From an uncultured Gemmatimonadota bacterium (GTDB lineage Bacteria; Gemmatimonadota; Gemmatimonadetes; Gemmatimonadales; GWC2-71-9), in assembly GCA_946479805.1 (NCBI GenBank), contig CAMLHP010000032.1:1-17477 (forward strand): 17,477 bases of DNA, read 5' to 3'. Positions 13,794 through 17,477 of the stretch are shown in pieces. A model generated the notes under the pieces. That model worked only from the letters and a program-made list of their open reading frames with translations, had not been told where the DNA came from and ran no database searches. Both the position numbers and the translations under genes were made by a program. The first letter of the stretch is position 1; every line of letters starts with the position of its first letter.

Positions 13794-15086
13794 TCAGTAC
13801 ACCATGGCCAACGGGTTCTCCAGCATCCGCTTGAGGGTGCGGAGGAACACGGCTCCCGTGGCACCGTCGATCACCCGGTGGTCGCACGACATGGTGATCC
13901 GCATCCGCTTGCGAACCTCGAGGTCCTCACCGGCAGGCACCACCTGCTCGCTGATCCGGCCCACCGCAAGGATTCCGGCCTCGGGCGGGTTGATGACGGC
14001 CGTGAACTCGTCTATGTCCAGCATGCCGAGGTTCGACACCGAGAAAGTGCCGCCGGTGTATTCCTCGGGCTTGAGCCTCCGCTCGCGGGCCCGGCCGGCG
14101 AGGTCCTTCGCTTCTGCGGCGATCTGCCGGAGCGACTTGTGCTCGGCGTTGCGGATGACCGGAGTGATGAGGCCCTCGTCGATGGCGACGGCCATGGCGA
14201 GGTGGACCTCGTTCCAGTAGCGGATATGGTCGTCCTGCCACCAGGCATTGCAGGCGGGGTGCTGCATCAGCGCCAGTGCGGTGGCCTTCATGATGATATC
14301 GTTGAACGAGATCTTGCCATCGCCCAGCGCGTTCAGTGCCTCGCGCGCCTCGGTGGCCCTCTCCATGTCCACCTCGGTGGTGAGGTAGAACGTGGGGATC
14401 GGGCCGATGCTCTGCGCCAGGCGCCTGGCGATGGTCTTGCGGATCTGGCTCAGCGGCTCGTCGCGGAAAGGCTCGCCGCTGAAGGTCACCACCCGCCCCG
14501 ACGGCCCCGCCGCGGCGGCCGTGGCAGGAGCAGGCCCGGCGCCGGCGCTCGCCTCCGCCGCCTCGACGTCCCGCTGGACGATTCGCCCTCCAGGCCCCGA
14601 GCCGGAAATCGAGGCGAGATCCACCCCGCGCTCGCTCGCCATCCGCCGCGCCAGCGGTGACGCCTTGACCCGTCCGCCTCTTGCTGCCGGCGCCGGCACG
14701 GGGGCCTTGACCGTCTTCTCCGCCTTGGCCGGCTTGTCCGCCCGGTCCGCCGCCTTCTTCTCCTCCCCTTCTCCTGCTTCCACCTCTTCTACCTCTTCCA
14801 CCTCTTCTACCTCTTCTACCTTCTTGTCCCCGCCCCCCGTCACCTCGCCGGGTTCCCCGATCCATCCCACCACTTCAGATACCGGCACCGTGGCGCCGGC
14901 TTCGACTTCCTGCTTTATCAGGGTGCCCGCGGTCCGCGCCACCAGCTCCATGATTGCCTTGTCGGTCTCGACCTCGGCGATCACATCCCCGACAGCGACG
15001 GCGTCGCCCTCGTTCTTCTTCCATGCAACGAGGCGACCCTCCTCCATGGTGGGGGAGAGAGCTTCCATGACTATCTTGGTGGCCAT
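13794..15086 (-). CDS. pdhC: Dihydrolipoamide acetyltransferase (E2 of pyruvate dehydrogenase)
   Basis: Core E2 subunit, 430 aa, transferring the acetyl group from lipoyl-lysine to CoA. Domains: one lipoyl domain (1-78) with K43 in 'ETDKAIME'; a flexible linker of acidic VEE repeats (about 89-108) then Ala/Pro/Lys-rich sequence; an E1/E3-binding domain (141-174, 'ASPLARRMASERGVDL..GSGPGGRIVQRDV'); a second Ala/Pro linker; and the catalytic domain (about 205-430) with 'SCDHRVIDGATGA', giving catalytic H403 and D407. 'NPPEAGILAVG' is typical of pyruvate dehydrogenase E2. The ATG at 15086 lies 17 bases after the pdhB stop, with no strong Shine-Dalgarno. The single lipoyl domain and motifs favour pyruvate over 2-oxoglutarate, as does the heterodimeric E1 next door. 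Confidence 0.96.
   Translation of the reverse strand: MATKIVMEALSPTMEEGRLVAWKKNEGDAVAVGDVIAEVETDKAIMELVARTAGTLIKQEVEAGATVPVSEVVGWIGEPGEVTGGGDKKVEEVEEVEEVEEVEAGEGEEKKAADRADKPAKAEKTVKAPVPAPAARGGRVKASPLARRMASERGVDLASISGSGPGGRIVQRDVEAAEASAGAGPAPATAAAAGPSGRVVTFSGEPFRDEPLSQIRKTIARRLAQSIGPIPTFYLTTEVDMERATEAREALNALGDGKISFNDIIMKATALALMQHPACNAWWQDDHIRYWNEVHLAMAVAIDEGLITPVIRNAEHKSLRQIAAEAKDLAGRARERRLKPEEYTGGTFSVSNLGMLDIDEFTAVINPPEAGILAVGRISEQVVPAGEDLEVRKRMRITMSCDHRVIDGATGAVFLRTLKRMLENPLAMVY
14782..14817 (-). repeat. In-frame 9-bp repeat encoding the VEE linker of E2
   Basis: Four tandem 9-base units (plus strand ACCTCTTCT/ACCTCTTCC) encode successive Glu-Glu-Val triplets in the first E2 linker. Copy-number change would alter linker length without shifting frame, between the swinging lipoyl domain and the rest of E2. 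Confidence 0.9.
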
Positions 15087-15103
15087 TCTTGATCTGCCCG
15101 AGC

Positions 15104-16087
15104 TCAGGATTCGAGGTACAGCGCGCGCCTGGCCGCTTGCACCACCTTGGCCGGATCGGCCTTGGCGGCCTTTTCCAGCGCACGGTTGTAGGGCATCGGG
15201 ACATCGGCCCCGGTAACCCGCTCAACGGGGGAGTCCAGCTCGTCGAACACCTCATGCTGGATGGTGTACGCCACCTGTGCGCCGACGCCGGCATAGGGCC
15301 AGCCTTCCTCGACAATGACGCAGCGGTGGGTCTTTGCCACCGACTCGAGGATCGCTTCGGTGTCGAGCGGCCGGATGGTGCGGAGGTCCAGCACCTCGGC
15401 GGAGATGTCCTCCTTGACCAGCTGGTCGGCGGCCTTCATCGCCACCGAAACCGTCTTGGAGTGGCAGATGAGGGTGACGTCGCCACCCTCACGCTTGATG
15501 TCCGCCTTGCCGATCGGAACGAGGTGCTCGCCCTCGGGAACCTCGCCCTTGGTGTTGTAGAGCATCTCGCCTTCCATGAAGATGATGGGGTCGTCATCCC
15601 GGATGGCGCTCTTGAGCAGACCCTTGGCGTCGGCCGGCGTGGCCGGTGCAATGACCTTGAGGCCCGGCACGTGGGCATACCAGCTCTCGAAGGCCTGGGA
15701 ATGCTGCGATCCGAGCTGCAGCGCCGCACCACCGGGCCCCCGGAACACGATGGGACAGCCGAACTGCCCGCCCGACATGTACCGGATCTTGGCCGCGCCG
15801 TTGACTATCTGGTCTATTGCGAGCAGCGCGAAGTTCCAGGTCATCATCTCGATGACCGGGCGCAGCCCAACCATCGCCGAGCCCACGCCAATGCCGGCAA
15901 AGCCCAGTTCGGCGATGGGAGTGTCGACGATTCGCCGGGGCCCGAATTCCTCCAGCAGCCCGCGGCTCACCTTGTAGGCGCCGTTGTATTCGGCCACTTC
16001 CTCGCCCATGAGGAAGACGTCGTCGTCCCGCTGCAGTTCCTCGCGCAGCGCCTGATTCAGCGCGTCACGGTATGTGACTGTTGCCAT
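15104..16087 (-). CDS. pdhB: Pyruvate dehydrogenase E1 component, beta subunit
   Basis: Beta subunit of the alpha2-beta2 thiamine-dependent E1, 327 aa, the usual length. It supplies the glutamate that activates thiamine diphosphate: E60 in 'DTPIAELGFAGIGVGSA'. Other family marks are 'TYRDALNQALREEL' at the N-terminus, 'EYNGAYKVSRGL', 'RGPGGAALQLGSQHSQ' (H129), 'PGLKVIAPATPADAKGLL' and 'DLRTIRPLDTEAI' in the C-terminal domain. I start at the ATG at 16087, giving MATVTYRDAL, with AAAGGCGAG upstream. The frame is open 13 codons further, but those residues (MQAERQ..) do not fit the family. It follows pdhA by 68 bases carrying heptamer repeats and precedes pdhC by 17. Confidence 0.96.
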   Translation of the reverse strand: MATVTYRDALNQALREELQRDDDVFLMGEEVAEYNGAYKVSRGLLEEFGPRRIVDTPIAELGFAGIGVGSAMVGLRPVIEMMTWNFALLAIDQIVNGAAKIRYMSGGQFGCPIVFRGPGGAALQLGSQHSQAFESWYAHVPGLKVIAPATPADAKGLLKSAIRDDDPIIFMEGEMLYNTKGEVPEGEHLVPIGKADIKREGGDVTLICHSKTVSVAMKAADQLVKEDISAEVLDLRTIRPLDTEAILESVAKTHRCVIVEEGWPYAGVGAQVAYTIQHEVFDELDSPVERVTGADVPMPYNRALEKAAKADPAKVVQAARRALYLES

Positions 16088-16138
16088 CAATTCACTCGCC
16101 TTTCGACCCTGACGTTCCGCCTGCAACCTGATGGACCC

Positions 16139-16172
16139 TTCTCACTTCTCACTTCTCACTTCTCACTTTCAC
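16139..16172 (-). repeat. GTGAGAA heptamer array over the pdhA stop codon
   Basis: Four exact 7-base units (plus strand TTCTCAC, 16139-16166) and a shortened fifth (16167-16172). The array encodes the last residues of PdhA (SESEK) and contains its TGA stop (16156-16158), then continues into the pdhA-pdhB spacer. A one-unit expansion or contraction would shift the frame near the stop and change the C-terminus. Confidence 0.93.
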
Positions 16173-17178
16173 TCGCGTACACGTCGGTCCAGAGCTCCCT
16201 GGGGTCCGGCTCCGGCGACTCGTCGGCGAACTTCAGCGCATCCTCGACCTCGGCCATGACGTCCTTCTCGATGCTTTCCATGCCGGCGTCGTCCAGGGCG
16301 CCCGCCTCGCGCATCCTGCTGGCGAGCACCAGGATCGGGTCCCGCGCCTGGTACTCGTCAACTTCATCCTTGGTGCGGTAGGTGCCGTGGGCGGCGTCGG
16401 ACATCGAATGCCCGACGTAGCGGTAGGTCCGCACCTCGAGCAGTGTCGGCGCCGAATCGGTCCGGGCCCTGCGGACCGCGTCGTCCATCGCCTTCCTGAC
16501 CGCCACCACGTCCTGGCCGTCCACCACCACGCCAGGCATGTCGTATGACGCCGCGCGCTCGAAGAGGTCGGTGATGGCGCTGGAGCGTCGCACCGAGGTG
16601 CCCATGCCATAGCCGTTGTTCTCGATCACGAAGATCGCAGGCAGCTTCCAGAGCCCTGCGATGTTGAGCGTCTCGTGGAATGCGCCGATGTTGGCGGCCG
16701 CCTCGCCGAAGTAGGTCAGGGACACCTGGTCGGTGCCGCGGTACTTGGACGCGAACGCGAATCCCGCCCCAAGCGGTATCTGCCCGCCCACGATGCCGTG
16801 CCCGCCCATGAAGTTGAGCTCGGCGTTGAACAGGTGCATCGATCCGCCCTTGCCGCCGGAGCAGCCGGTGGCCTTGCCGTAGAGCTCGGCCATGACACTC
16901 CGGCTCGACATGCCGCGAGCCAGCGCCTGGCCGTGCTCCCGGTAGGCGCTGATGACGTAGTCGTCGGGCCGGAGCGCGGATATGGTCCCCACCGCCACGG
17001 CCTCCTGGCCGATGTACAGGTGGCAGAATCCACCGATCCTGCCGAGGCTGTAGGCCTCACCCGCCTTTTCCTCGAATCGCCGGATGAGTACCATCATCCG
17101 AAGCCAGCGGTGCCACTCGTCCAGCGTGGCCGAGTCGGGTTTCACCGGGCGCTGCTCCTTCGTTGCTGTTCCCGCCAT
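16156..17178 (-). CDS. pdhA: Pyruvate dehydrogenase E1 component, alpha subunit
   Basis: Alpha subunit of E1, 340 aa, decarboxylating pyruvate with thiamine diphosphate. Family marks: 'LIRRFEEKAGEAYSLGRIGGF', 'YIGQEAVAVG', 'REHGQALARG', 'GGKGGSMHLFN', 'GHGIVGGQIPLGAGFAFA', and the thiamine/Mg motif from G158 to N188 ('GEAAANIGAFHETLN' to 'ENNGYG'). The motif starts Gly-Glu-Ala instead of the usual Gly-Asp-Gly. The loop 'GHSMSDAAHGTYRTKDEV' matches the segment that is phosphorylated in mitochondrial enzymes. The start ATG at 17178 shares a base with the lipA stop (TGATG) and has a strong AGAGGAGAT Shine-Dalgarno; an in-frame TTG one codon upstream is less likely. The C-terminal SESEK is encoded by a heptamer repeat. 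Confidence 0.96.
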   Translation of the reverse strand: MAGTATKEQRPVKPDSATLDEWHRWLRMMVLIRRFEEKAGEAYSLGRIGGFCHLYIGQEAVAVGTISALRPDDYVISAYREHGQALARGMSSRSVMAELYGKATGCSGGKGGSMHLFNAELNFMGGHGIVGGQIPLGAGFAFASKYRGTDQVSLTYFGEAAANIGAFHETLNIAGLWKLPAIFVIENNGYGMGTSVRRSSAITDLFERAASYDMPGVVVDGQDVVAVRKAMDDAVRRARTDSAPTLLEVRTYRYVGHSMSDAAHGTYRTKDEVDEYQARDPILVLASRMREAGALDDAGMESIEKDVMAEVEDALKFADESPEPDPRELWTDVYASESEK

Positions 17179-17477
17179 CAAGCGGATCTCCTCTGGGCCC
17201 GGGCCTCATCTACCTGCTCCCAGGCGTGATACGAGCTGCGGGTGAGCGGACTGGCTTGCACATGGCGAAACCCCATCCGCATGCCGATTTCCCGAAGCTC
17301 ATTGAACTCATCGGGGGTGTAGTAACGCACCACCGGAAGATGCCGGTCGGTGGGCCTGAGATACTGTCCCAGCGTCACGATATCCACATCGGCCCGGCGC
17401 AGGTCGCGGAGGCAGACGAGGATCTCGTCCCACTCCTCGCCCATGCCCAGGATGATGCCGCTCTTGGTGAGCGCATC
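17178..17477 (-). CDS. lipA: Lipoyl synthase, C-terminal part, cut by window edge
   Basis: Radical SAM enzyme that inserts two sulfurs into octanoyl groups on E2 and H-proteins. The 99 visible residues match the LipA C-terminus: '[11 protein letters not shown]' near the edge, '[14 protein letters not shown]', '[13 protein letters not shown]', '[18 protein letters not shown]'. The serine of the RSSY motif ligates the auxiliary Fe-S cluster in characterised LipA proteins. The radical SAM CxxxCxxC motif lies in the missing N-terminal part. The stop overlaps the pdhA ATG, so the lipoylation enzyme is translationally coupled to the complex that needs it. Identity is secure despite truncation. Confidence 0.95.
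   Translation of the reverse strand, partial: DALTKSGIILGMGEEWDEILVCLRDLRRADVDIVTLGQYLRPTDRHLPVVRYYTPDEFNELREIGMRMGFRHVQASPLTRSSYHAWEQVDEARAQRRSA

Noticed and set aside
16088..16126. 13-residue N-terminal extension of pdhB
   Set aside because: Not conserved in E1 beta; the ATG at 16087 has the Shine-Dalgarno and the expected first residues.
15089..16381. Open reading frame of 430 codons on the plus strand opposite pdhB and pdhA
   Set aside because: Covers two secure genes and includes the repeat array; the translation has no domain signature.
1..17477. Prophage, integron, defence or biosynthetic cluster
   Set aside because: No transposase, integrase, nuclease system or biosynthetic enzyme is visible; the proteins are core metabolism plus peptidases.

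Overview
This is a GC-rich bacterial chromosomal window with densely packed, largely conserved genes. The mix of genes (an RicT/PSP1 protein with a poly-arginine tail, a lipid-anchored HExxH protease with a proline-rich linker and DxDxxG loops, a four-gene pyruvate dehydrogenase operon next to lipA) and the short tandem repeats in the spacers resemble Gemmatimonadota genomes. That assignment is an inference from general resemblance; no rRNA or other decisive marker is present.

Layout. (1) Positions 1-6425, minus strand: a tight operon dnaE > accA > ricT > metG, with a 3-base gap, then a TGATG overlap, then a GTGA overlap. It links the replicative polymerase, the carboxyltransferase alpha subunit of acetyl-CoA carboxylase, an RNA-processing Fe-S protein and methionyl-tRNA synthetase. 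metG runs off the left edge, cut inside its KMSKS-like loop. (2) Positions 6690-11034, plus strand: three metallopeptidases in a row. They are a lipoprotein gluzincin (HExxH plus downstream Glu), a membrane-anchored COG4324-type putative aminopeptidase and an M20 dipeptidase. Together they could degrade protein from outside the cell inwards. (3) Positions 11181-17477, minus strand: lipA (partial) > pdhA > pdhB > pdhC > lpdA, then a four-helix membrane protein and an unrecognised soluble protein. This encodes a complete pyruvate dehydrogenase complex (E1 alpha, E1 beta, E2, E3) plus the lipoyl synthase that makes the E2 cofactor.

The most unusual feature is not a protein. Short tandem repeats of 7-9 bp, with different unit sequences, sit at the 3' ends of five genes. 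They contain or abut the stop codon of the aminopeptidase, M20, pdhA and lpdA genes, and one lies just after pdhC. In two places the repeat also appears inverted, so the transcript end could fold into long hairpins. Other points worth checking are a DnaE PHP domain that keeps all the metal ligands lost in E. coli, an additional CxxxCxxC cluster in RicT, a run of six AGG codons shortly before the metG start, a Gly-Glu in place of the usual Gly-Asp in the PdhA thiamine motif, and a probable leaderless start for the M20 gene.

No tRNA, rRNA, CRISPR, transposase or prophage gene is visible. No stretch longer than 300 bases lacks a gene.
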